Positions 14,719 to 21,800 of a stretch of 22,837 nucleotides of DNA are shown piece after piece. The DNA is from Alphaproteobacteria bacterium UBA2784 (GTDB lineage: Bacteria > Pseudomonadota > Alphaproteobacteria > Micropepsales > Micropepsaceae): assembly GCA_002352285.1 (NCBI GenBank), contig DEIC01000130.1, forward strand, positions 1,723 to 24,559, given 5' to 3'. The position numbers and the translations under genes are program-made. Every line of letters begins with the position of its first letter. Position 1 is the stretch's first letter. The notes beneath the pieces are model-generated. The model saw nothing but the letters and a program-made list of their open reading frames with translations. It did not search any database and was not told where the DNA came from.

Positions 14719-16188
14719 TCACCCCGGCAGATTGAGCTTTTTGGCCAGAAGCTGGTTCACCACGGCCGGATTTGCCTTGCCGCCGGTCTTCTGCATCACC
14801 TGGCCAACAAACCAGCCCGCCATCTTGGGCTTGGCTGCAACCTCTGCCACCTTGTCAGGATTGGCCGCGATCACCGCGTCAATCGCCGCTTCAATCGCCG
14901 ACGTATCCGTCACCTGACGAAGCCCGCGCGCCTCAACGATGGCGCCGGGCGCGTCGCGCGTTTCCACCATGATCTGGAACACATCCTTGGCGATGCGGCC
15001 CGAGATCGTGTTGTCGGCAATCAGGTCGATCAGCGCGCCCAGATTTGCTGCTGAAACCGGCGACTGCGTGATGGAAAGGTTGAGCCGGTTGAGCATGGCA
15101 AAAAGATCGCCCGTCACCCAGTTGGCGGCGATCTTGGGATCGCGCCCCTTCGCCACTTCCTCGTAATAGGCGGCAGTCTCGGCATCCGACACCAGCACGC
15201 CCGCGTCATACGGCGACAGGCCAAACTGGCTCACATAACGCTGCTTGCGCGCATCCGGCAGCTCCGGCAGCGACGCCTTGATGCGGTCAATCAGCGCCTG
15301 CTCGAATTCCAGCGGCAGAAGGTCGGGGTCGGGGAAATAGCGGTAATCATGCGCCTCTTCCTTGGAGCGCATGGTGCGCGTTTCGCCGGTGCGCGAGTCA
15401 AAGAGCCGCGTTTCCTGCTCCACCTTGCCGCCGCCTTCGATCAGATCAATCTGGCGGCGCGCCTCGTATTCGGCGGCGATCTGCACAAAGCGCATCGAGT
15501 TCACATTCTTGATCTCGCAGCGCGTGCCATATTCTGCGCCCGGCTTGCGCACCGAGACGTTCACGTCAGCGCGCATGGAGCCTTCGTCCATGTTGCCGTC
15601 GCACGTACCGAGATAGCGCAGGATCGTGCGCAGCTTTTTCAGGTAAGCCGCCGCCTCTTCGCCCGAGCGCAGATCGGGCCGCGACACGATTTCCATCAGC
15701 GCGATGCCGGAGCGGTTGAGATCAACAAATGACAGGCTGGGATGCATGTCGTGTGAGCTTTTGCCGGCATCCTGCTCCAGATGCAGACGCTCAATCCCCA
15801 CTTCGATGGTCTCACCATTGGGCATGTCCACCAGCACAACGCCCTCACCCACGATGGGCTGCTTGTACTGCGAAATCTGATAGCCCGCCGGCAGGTCGGG
15901 ATAGAAATAGTTCTTCCGGTCAAAGACCGAGACGAGATTGATCTTCGCGTTCAGCCCAAGGCCGGTGCGGATCGCCTGCTCCACGCAGAATTCATTGATG
16001 ACGGGCAGCATGCCGGGCATGGCCGCATCGACCAGGCTTACCTGCGCATTGGGCGCAGCGCCAAACGCGGTTGCAGCTCCCGAAAAAAGCTTTGCCTTCG
16101 AGAGAACCTGCGCGTGAACTTCAAGGCCGATCACCACCTCCCATTTGCCGGTGGCGCCCTCGATCAGCTTTCCTGTGCGATTGGTCAT
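14719..16188 (-). CDS. gatB: Asp/Glu-tRNA(Asn/Gln) amidotransferase subunit B
   Basis: Subunit of GatCAB that binds misacylated Glu-tRNA(Gln) or Asp-tRNA(Asn), phosphorylates the side-chain carboxyl and passes it ammonia from GatA. ATG 16188 gives 489 residues; upstream codons in frame are non-conserved and overlap gatA. Visible features are WEVVIGLEVHAQVLSKAKLF near residue 15, FDRKNYFYPDLPAGYQISQY near 85, CDGNMDEGSMRADVNVSV near 195, and the C-terminal helical/YqeY-like tRNA-binding region from about residue 340. A GAGG site lies in the seven-base gap after the gatA stop. The cluster order gatC-gatA-gatB is classic. Confidence 0.96.
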   Translation of the reverse strand: MTNRTGKLIEGATGKWEVVIGLEVHAQVLSKAKLFSGAATAFGAAPNAQVSLVDAAMPGMLPVINEFCVEQAIRTGLGLNAKINLVSVFDRKNYFYPDLPAGYQISQYKQPIVGEGVVLVDMPNGETIEVGIERLHLEQDAGKSSHDMHPSLSFVDLNRSGIALMEIVSRPDLRSGEEAAAYLKKLRTILRYLGTCDGNMDEGSMRADVNVSVRKPGAEYGTRCEIKNVNSMRFVQIAAEYEARRQIDLIEGGGKVEQETRLFDSRTGETRTMRSKEEAHDYRYFPDPDLLPLEFEQALIDRIKASLPELPDARKQRYVSQFGLSPYDAGVLVSDAETAAYYEEVAKGRDPKIAANWVTGDLFAMLNRLNLSITQSPVSAANLGALIDLIADNTISGRIAKDVFQIMVETRDAPGAIVEARGLRQVTDTSAIEAAIDAVIAANPDKVAEVAAKPKMAGWFVGQVMQKTGGKANPAVVNQLLAKKLNLPG

Positions 16189-16195
16189 GGCCGCC

Positions 16196-17671
16196 TCACT
16201 TCCACCAGCTATCGGGACGCGCCTTGAAGGCGGCAGCATCCTCAATCACCTGACCGGCGCGGAACAAAGTTGCTTCATCAAACGCACGGCCAATCAGCTG
16301 CAGGCCCAGCGGCAATCCCTCATTGTTGACGCCCGCTGGCACCGAAATGCCCGGCAGGCCCGCAAGATTGACCGTCACCGTAAACACGTCATTCAGATAC
16401 ATCGAAATCGGATCATCCGTCTTTTCGCCAATGCCGAAGGCAGGCGATGGCGACGTAGGGGTCAGAAGCATGTCGCACTTCTCGAACGCCTGCTCGAAAT
16501 CGCGCGCAATCAGTGTGCGGATCTTCTGGGCGCGCAGATAATAGGCATCGTAATAGCCTGCCGACAGCACATAGGTGCCGATCAGGATTCGGCGCTGCAC
16601 CTCGCGGCCAAAACCTGCCGCGCGCGATTTTTCATAGAGGTCGATCACGTCATCGCCATTGACGCGCAGCCCGTAACGCACGCCGTCATAGCGCGCGAGG
16701 TTTGACGACGCCTCGGCGGGCGCGACGATGTAATAGGCCGGCAGCGCATATTTCGTGTGCGGCAGGCTGACATCAATGACTTCCGCGCCCGCATCCTTCA
16801 TCCAGGCTATGCCCTGCGCCCACAGCGCTTCGATCTCGGAGGGCATGCCGTCGAGCCTATATTCCTTGGGAATGCCAACGCGCATGCCCTTCACGCCCTT
16901 GCCAATCGCCGCCTCGAAATCCGGCACTGCGATGGGCGCGCTGGTGGAATCCTTCGGATCATGGCCCGACATCGCCTGCAGCATGATCGCGCAGTCGCGC
17001 ACCGTATGGGCCATCGGGCCTGCCTGATCGAGCGACGAGGCAAAGGCCACGATCCCCCAGCGCGAGCAGCGGCCATAGGTCGGCTTGATGCCGGTAATAC
17101 CGGCAACAGCAGCAGGCTGGCGGATCGAACCGCCGGTGTCGGTGCCGGTTGCGCCAAGACACAGACGCGCGGAAACTGCCGCCGCCGAGCCGCCCGATGA
17201 TCCGCCGGGCACCAAGGGCGTGTTGGAACCCTTGCGCCGCCATGGGCTGATGACGGGGCCCCACGCGCTCGTCTCGTTCGACGAGCCCATCGCAAACTCG
17301 TCCATATTGAGCTTGCCCAGCATCACCGCGCCTGCGTCAAACATCTGGCGGGTGACAGTTGACTCATAGGTCGGCACGAAATTGCCCAGTATCTTGCTGC
17401 CCGCCGTCGTTTTCACGCCCTTGGTGCAGAAGAGATCCTTGATGCCCAGCGGCACGCCTTCAAGAATGCCCGCCTCGCCGCGCGAAAGCCGTGCATCGGC
17501 CCGCGTCGCCATGTCGAGCGCCAGCTCCGGCGTTTCGGTAACAAAAGCGTTGAGGCCGCGTGCGCCCTCAACTTCCTTGATGAAGGAGGTCGTCAGTTCC
17601 CTTGACGAAATCTTCTTGCGGCGCAGCGCATCGCGCGCGCCTGCCAGCGTGAGTGTTGCAAGATCGCTCAT
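16196..17671 (-). CDS. gatA: Asp/Glu-tRNA(Asn/Gln) amidotransferase subunit A
   Basis: Glutaminase subunit of GatCAB and member of the amidase-signature family. The 491 residues carry the full Ser-cisSer-Lys triad: K78 in GVPLGIKDLF, S158 in PGGSSGGSAAA, and nucleophile S182 in GTDTGGSIRQP, with the spacing expected for GatA. Length is typical. The ATG at 17671 lies three bases after the gatC stop and the gene ends seven bases before gatB, so all three are one operon. Together they let the cell make Gln-tRNA(Gln) (and perhaps Asn-tRNA) indirectly, as alphaproteobacteria usually do. Confidence 0.97.
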   Translation of the reverse strand: MSDLATLTLAGARDALRRKKISSRELTTSFIKEVEGARGLNAFVTETPELALDMATRADARLSRGEAGILEGVPLGIKDLFCTKGVKTTAGSKILGNFVPTYESTVTRQMFDAGAVMLGKLNMDEFAMGSSNETSAWGPVISPWRRKGSNTPLVPGGSSGGSAAAVSARLCLGATGTDTGGSIRQPAAVAGITGIKPTYGRCSRWGIVAFASSLDQAGPMAHTVRDCAIMLQAMSGHDPKDSTSAPIAVPDFEAAIGKGVKGMRVGIPKEYRLDGMPSEIEALWAQGIAWMKDAGAEVIDVSLPHTKYALPAYYIVAPAEASSNLARYDGVRYGLRVNGDDVIDLYEKSRAAGFGREVQRRILIGTYVLSAGYYDAYYLRAQKIRTLIARDFEQAFEKCDMLLTPTSPSPAFGIGEKTDDPISMYLNDVFTVTVNLAGLPGISVPAGVNNEGLPLGLQLIGRAFDEATLFRAGQVIEDAAAFKARPDSWWK

Positions 17672-17674
17672 GGC

Positions 17675-17962
17675 TTACTCCACCACCTTGGGCACGGTGA
17701 AGTAATTGTCGATCGCGTTCGGCGCGTTCTTCATCAGATCGTCGGCGATGTTACCGTCATTGACCACGTCGGCCCGGCGCATCAGGCGCATCTTGGCGAC
17801 CGATGTCATCGGCTCCACATTCTTGATGTCGAGTTCCCCCAGTTGCTCCACCCAGGCAAGGATCTTGTTGAGTTCGCCTGCCATGGGGGCAAGCCGCTCT
17901 TCCGGAACGGCAAGGCGGGCGAGTTTGGCCACCTTGCGCACTGTCTTCTCATCAACCGACAT
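17675..17962 (-). CDS. gatC: Asp/Glu-tRNA(Asn/Gln) amidotransferase subunit C
   Basis: Small subunit that wraps around GatA and stabilises the GatA-GatB contact. ATG 17962 gives 95 residues, the family norm; the in-frame stretch upstream is not conserved. The pattern MSVDEKTVRKVAKLARLAV, then LNKILAWVEQLGELD, VEPMTSV and RADVV is characteristic, as is the C-terminal IDNYFTVPKVVE. It is the first gene of the operon and is divergent from ruvX; the promoter candidate described just upstream fits it. Confidence 0.95.
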   Translation of the reverse strand: MSVDEKTVRKVAKLARLAVPEERLAPMAGELNKILAWVEQLGELDIKNVEPMTSVAKMRLMRRADVVNDGNIADDLMKNAPNAIDNYFTVPKVVE

Positions 17963-18039
17963 GATCGTGAACAATCTTGGGTGTTGGGGGAGGAATGGGC
18001 TGGCCTCAAGGCCGCAAAGCGCCCTAAAAAGCCGAACCC

Positions 18040-18068
18040 TAGCTATCAATCCCGTGCGCGTGGCGCAA
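18040..18068 (-). promoter_or_regulatory. Candidate promoter of gatCAB
   Basis: Minus strand: -35 TTGCGC (18063-18068), 17 bp, -10 TAGCTA (18040-18045). The start point would be near 18033, about 70 bases before the gatC ATG. It lies in the 126-bp gap between gatC and ruvX; I see no equally good plus-strand promoter for ruvX. Match to consensus is moderate. Confidence 0.4.
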
Positions 18069-18088
18069 GGAAAGGCCAATACCACCCC

Positions 18089-18562
18089 ATGCCCATGTCT
18101 GACCCGGCAGCGTTCCGGGCTGCCCTGAAACCGGGCAGCCGCCTGATCGGCATTGATCTGGGCGCGAAGAATGTGGGCTTGGCGCTGTCGGACGCCATGC
18201 TGGTGGTGGCAAGCCCCCTGGAAACCATGCCCCGCGGCCGCCTGAAAGATGACGTCGCCACCTTGCGCGAGCGCCTGACGCGCTATGATGTTGGCGGAAT
18301 CGTTATTGGCCTTCCTCGCAACATGGATGGGAGCGAGGGGCCGGCGGCCCAGGCCGCCCGCGCCTATGCCCGCAATCTTGAGCGCGAGCTGGGCGTGCCC
18401 GTGACGATGTGGGATGAGCGGCTGTCAACAACCGCTGTAGAGCGCACATTGCTTGACGCTGACATGTCGCGGCGCAGGCGGGGGGAAGTGATCGACAAGA
18501 TGGCAGCGTCATTCATCCTGCAGGGCTTTCTCGACCGCCTTGCCCACATCGCGCGGTCGTAA
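18089..18562 (+). CDS. ruvX: Putative Holliday junction resolvase RuvX/YqgF (pre-16S rRNA nuclease)
   Basis: RNase-H-fold nuclease; YqgF of E. coli is implicated in 16S rRNA 5'-end maturation, and related proteins in Holliday-junction processing. The 157 residues show GIDLGAKNVGLALSD at 21-35 with the first catalytic aspartate D23, IGLPRNMDGSEGPAAQ near 76, and WDERLSTTAVE near 112 with the second acidic group; the final DKMAASFILQGFL holds the last aspartate. ATG 18089 is taken as start; another in-frame ATG is two codons on. The AAGGAAAGG run is rather far upstream (14 bases or more). The gene ends two bases before the MFS gene. Confidence 0.94.
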   Translation: MPMSDPAAFRAALKPGSRLIGIDLGAKNVGLALSDAMLVVASPLETMPRGRLKDDVATLRERLTRYDVGGIVIGLPRNMDGSEGPAAQAARAYARNLERELGVPVTMWDERLSTTAVERTLLDADMSRRRRGEVIDKMAASFILQGFLDRLAHIARS

Positions 18563-18564
18563 CG

Positions 18565-19845
18565 ATGCGCCAGCTGTTTCGTCCGCCCGTAAAGCTGCCG
18601 CGCGAGCAGATGTCGATGGCCGTTCTCGTCAGCGCCGCGTTTTTTGTCGCGGGCTACGACCTGAACATCCTTGGTCTGGCGATGCCCCGCATCATGCCTG
18701 ACCTGAACATGGCTGAGTCCGAGCAGGGCATGACGATCGCGATCGTCCGTCTCGGCATCCTTCTCGCATTTCCGCTTGCTGCCCTCGCTGACCGGTTCGG
18801 ACGCAAAACTGTGCTGGCTATCACCATTGTCGGGTCAGCGGTCTTCACCCTCGCGACGGCCTTTGTGCAAACGCCAGAGCAATTCCTGTTCTGTCAGGCC
18901 ATGGTGCGGGTGTTTGGCTATGCCCAGGACATGATCGCCATCGTGATGATCTCGGAAGAGGTCGATGACCGAGCGCGCGGTTGGGCGCTTGGCCTGCTCG
19001 CAGCCATGGGGGCTGCCGGCGCAGGCGCAGCAGCCATGGTCTATGCAAGTGTTGACAGTCTCTTTGGCGGGTGGCGCGCGCTCTATGTGATTGGCGCGAT
19101 CCCGCTTCTGCTGATTGCCTGGCTCTGGCGCAGGCTTCCTGAAACCCAGCGTTTTACGAGACTGAAAGAAAGTGGCGCCATCAAACCGGCCGGAGTGCTC
19201 TCGGGCGTCAAAGGCATCATGGAGCTTTTCACGCTCTACCCTGCCCGCAGTATTGCCCTGTCGGCGCTTGTCTTCATCTTTGCGCTGGGTGCTTCCGCCG
19301 CCGTCATTTTCACTGCGACGTTTCTGCAAACCGATCGCGGATTTGCGCCCGGAGAAGTTACGCTGCTTGTGCTGGCAGGCGGTCTCTTTGCGCTGGCCGG
19401 TAATTTTGTCGCGGGCCGCATGAGCGACCGCTACGGCCGACGCACTGTTGTCGCAGCCGGTGGGCTGATGTTGGCTGGCGGGTTCGCCGTCTTCTATCTC
19501 GTCGACAACACGACGATCATGATTATCGGCTGGATCATCGGCCTTTTCGGCTTCTTTGCCGCAGAAGTGGTTTTGTCGGCCTACGGTGCGGAACTCTTTC
19601 CGACGGCCCACCGTTCCGGCGGTTCAGGATTGCGCACGACCATGCAGATCATTGGCGGCGCGGTCGGCCTGTTGGCGAAGGACTGGCTGTACATCCTGCT
19701 CGGGTCACATGGCCTTGCCATTGTGCTCCTTTTACCCGCGGTCGTTGTCTCCATCGTCATCGTCTATGCCTTCTTGCCCGAAACGGCGGGGCGGCGGCTC
19801 GAAGAAATCTCCCCCGATCATCATCCCCACGCGGGTCCGCATTAG
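18565..19845 (+). CDS. Major facilitator superfamily transporter
   Basis: A 426-residue integral membrane protein with about 12 hydrophobic segments. The MFS motif A appears twice, as LADRFGRKTV (about 74-83) between segments 2 and 3 and as GRMSDRYGRRTV between segments 8 and 9. TM1 reads FVAGYDLNILGLAMPRI; a TM1 aspartate of this kind is seen in the sugar and aromatic-acid proton symporter families, so proton-coupled import of a small organic acid or sugar is possible, but the substrate cannot be told. The C-terminus ends in a short His-rich stretch, DHHPHAGPH. It starts two bases after ruvX and stops nine bases before the next carrier gene, so these are probably one operon. Confidence 0.9.
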   Translation: MRQLFRPPVKLPREQMSMAVLVSAAFFVAGYDLNILGLAMPRIMPDLNMAESEQGMTIAIVRLGILLAFPLAALADRFGRKTVLAITIVGSAVFTLATAFVQTPEQFLFCQAMVRVFGYAQDMIAIVMISEEVDDRARGWALGLLAAMGAAGAGAAAMVYASVDSLFGGWRALYVIGAIPLLLIAWLWRRLPETQRFTRLKESGAIKPAGVLSGVKGIMELFTLYPARSIALSALVFIFALGASAAVIFTATFLQTDRGFAPGEVTLLVLAGGLFALAGNFVAGRMSDRYGRRTVVAAGGLMLAGGFAVFYLVDNTTIMIIGWIIGLFGFFAAEVVLSAYGAELFPTAHRSGGSGLRTTMQIIGGAVGLLAKDWLYILLGSHGLAIVLLLPAVVVSIVIVYAFLPETAGRRLEEISPDHHPHAGPH

Positions 19846-19854
19846 GGGCGGCAG

Positions 19855-20772
19855 ATGGTTGAGATCGCGCTGGCGCTGGTCCCTGTCTTCCTTGTCATCG
19901 GGCTGGGCGTCTTTCTGCGCATCCTTGCCTTTCCGGGCGATCATCTCTGGCAGCCGCTGGAGCGGCTCACCTATTTTGTGCTGTTCCCGCCGCTTCTTTT
20001 TCACACCATCGTCACCGCCGACATGAGCGGCGATGCGGTTTTGCCGCTGGCCGCAACATTTCTGATTGCCGTCGTGTCGATGGGCCTGTTGCTGGCACTC
20101 TTGAAGCCCGTTCTTCCCGTCTCGGGGCCAGAGTTCACCAGCGTGTTTCAGGGCGCGGTGCGCTGGAACGGGTTTGTGGCGCTGGGCGTCGTCTCGCTGC
20201 TTTACGGCCCGCCCGGCGTTGCGCTGGCCGCCGTTGCCTTTGCGACCATGGTGCCAACCGTCAACCTCATGTCGGTGGTAGTGCTGACCCGCTATGCCAG
20301 CGGCACCGCGGCTGGCTTCAAACCGGCCCTGATGGCGATTGTCACAAACCCGCTGATCCTTGCCTGCCTCGCCGGGATCGCGGTCAAGAGCACGGGGATC
20401 ACCCTGCCCCAGCCGATCCTGGCAACCCTCAAAATGTTGGCAGATGCCACGCTGGCGCTGGGCCTGTTGGCAGTGGGTGTGGCGCTGGACTTGCGGGCGC
20501 ATGCGCAGAAACGCTTTCCGCTTGTCTTTACGACCGTGCTCAAGCTCGGCCTGATGCCAGTTTTGATGCTGGGCGCCTGCTGGCTGACGGGCACCACGGG
20601 GCTTGCCCGCGACGTGGCGCTCATCTGCGCCTGCGTGCCGGGCGCAACCTCGTCCTACATTCTGGCGCGACAGCTGGGCGGCGATGCCACCTTGATGGCG
20701 AATCTCATTACCGTTTCAACCTTGCTGTCGATCTTTACCCTTCCGCTTTGGGTGCTGGCGATGGCGCCCTGA
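19855..20772 (+). CDS. AEC-family (auxin efflux carrier-like) transporter
   Basis: A 305-residue, very hydrophobic protein of about ten membrane segments. AEC features are the FPPLLFHTI segment near residue 45, the half-conserved RWNGFVALG around 103 (R-x-N of the family), the VGVALDLRAH stretch, and the end GGDATLMANLITVSTLLSIFTLPLW. AEC proteins include the bacterial malonate (MdcF) and other carboxylate carriers; auxin transport should not be assumed. The start ATG follows a GGGGCGG run; the nearby MFS gene ends nine bases earlier, so two carriers of different families are translated one after the other. Confidence 0.9.
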   Translation: MVEIALALVPVFLVIGLGVFLRILAFPGDHLWQPLERLTYFVLFPPLLFHTIVTADMSGDAVLPLAATFLIAVVSMGLLLALLKPVLPVSGPEFTSVFQGAVRWNGFVALGVVSLLYGPPGVALAAVAFATMVPTVNLMSVVVLTRYASGTAAGFKPALMAIVTNPLILACLAGIAVKSTGITLPQPILATLKMLADATLALGLLAVGVALDLRAHAQKRFPLVFTTVLKLGLMPVLMLGACWLTGTTGLARDVALICACVPGATSSYILARQLGGDATLMANLITVSTLLSIFTLPLWVLAMAP

Positions 20773-20788
20773 AGCGTGTTTCACCGCC

Positions 20789-20817
20789 TTGCAGCGTGCG
20801 CCCCCTCTGCCTATAAG
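20789..20817 (+). promoter_or_regulatory. Promoter of pyrB
   Basis: -35 TTGCAG (20789-20794), 17 bp, -10 TATAAG (20812-20817), one of the best consensus matches in the window. Transcription should begin around 20823-20826, only a few bases before ATG 20829, so the pyrB mRNA would have almost no leader. No pyrimidine-attenuator structure fits in that space. Confidence 0.6.
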
Positions 20818-20828
20818 CATGACCCTTG

Positions 20829-21800
20829 ATGACAGGCACGACCCCCGCTCTGCCCCTGCTTCCCGGGGCGCATCTCCTGAGTGTCGAGGAACTTGGCGCG
20901 CAACATATCAGCGGCCTCCTCGATCTCGCCGAATCCTATGTTGATCTGAACCGTCAGGTGGCGAAAAAGCGCGACCTCCTGCGCGGCCGCACGATGATCA
21001 ACCTGTTCTATGAAAGCTCCACGCGCACGCAAAGTTCTTTCGAGCTGGCGGGCAAACGCCTTGGCGCTGACGTGATGAACATGTCGGTCGGCCAATCATC
21101 GGTCAAAAAGGGCGAAACCCTGATCGACACGGCGATGACGCTGAACGCCATGCGGCCCGACATTCTGGTCATCCGCCATGCAGATTCAGGCGCGGCCGCC
21201 CTCCTCTCACGCAAGGTCGCATGTTCCGTCATCAACGCAGGGGATGGCTCGCACGAACACCCCTCGCAGGCGCTTCTGGATGCGCTCACCATCCGCCGCC
21301 GCTTTGGTCGCATCGAGGGCCTGACGATTGCGATCTGCGGCGACATTTTGCATAGCCGCGTCGCGCGCTCGAACATCCTGCTGCTCACCAAGATGGGCGC
21401 GCATGTGCGCCTCGTTGCGCCACGCACCCTGTTGCCGCGTGACATCGCCCGCCTGGGCGTCGAAATCTTCAACCGCATGGAAGAGGGGCTGGCGGGCGCT
21501 GATGTGGTGATGATGTTGCGCCTGCAGCTGGAGCGCATGACGGGATCGTTCCTGCCTTCAACGCGCGAGTTCTTCCATCTCTATGGGCTCGACCACAAGA
21601 AACTGGCGCTGGCCAAACCCGGCGCGCTGGTCATGCATCCCGGCCCGATGAACCGCGGCGTCGAGATCGACAGCGCCGTTGCCGACGACACCGAACGCAG
21701 CCTGATCCAGGAACAGGTCGAGATGGGCGTCGCTGTGCGCATGGCGATCCTTGATGCGCTCTCACGCCAGCTCTCCAACTCCAAAGGGGGCACGCCATGA
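20829..21800 (+). CDS. pyrB: Aspartate carbamoyltransferase catalytic subunit
   Basis: Makes carbamoyl-aspartate from carbamoyl phosphate and aspartate, the committed step of pyrimidine synthesis. ATG 20829 gives 323 residues; a TTG just before it is less likely. Carbamoyl-phosphate site STRT is at 64-67, the KKGET loop at 93-97 and HPSQALLD at 144-151; the aspartate-binding part shows LRLQLERM and the HPGPMNRGVEI stretch. There is no ribosome site before the ATG, in line with the near-leaderless promoter. The stop overlaps the ATG of the pyrC-like gene (ATGA), as in bacteria whose enzyme forms a complex with an inactive dihydroorotase-like partner. No pyrI regulatory-subunit gene is seen. 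Confidence 0.96.
   Translation: MTGTTPALPLLPGAHLLSVEELGAQHISGLLDLAESYVDLNRQVAKKRDLLRGRTMINLFYESSTRTQSSFELAGKRLGADVMNMSVGQSSVKKGETLIDTAMTLNAMRPDILVIRHADSGAAALLSRKVACSVINAGDGSHEHPSQALLDALTIRRRFGRIEGLTIAICGDILHSRVARSNILLLTKMGAHVRLVAPRTLLPRDIARLGVEIFNRMEEGLAGADVVMMLRLQLERMTGSFLPSTREFFHLYGLDHKKLALAKPGALVMHPGPMNRGVEIDSAVADDTERSLIQEQVEMGVAVRMAILDALSRQLSNSKGGTP

Noticed and set aside
18835..19611. Minus-strand frame of 258 codons inside the MFS gene
   Set aside because: Low-complexity charged product with no family features, opposite a clear 12-segment transporter; shadow of codon bias. The same holds for the minus frame at 19732-20502 opposite the AEC gene.
20819..20938. ATG at 20819 as a pyrB start or an upstream leader peptide
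   Set aside because: It is out of frame with pyrB and lies at or before the expected transcription start, so it would not be in the mRNA.
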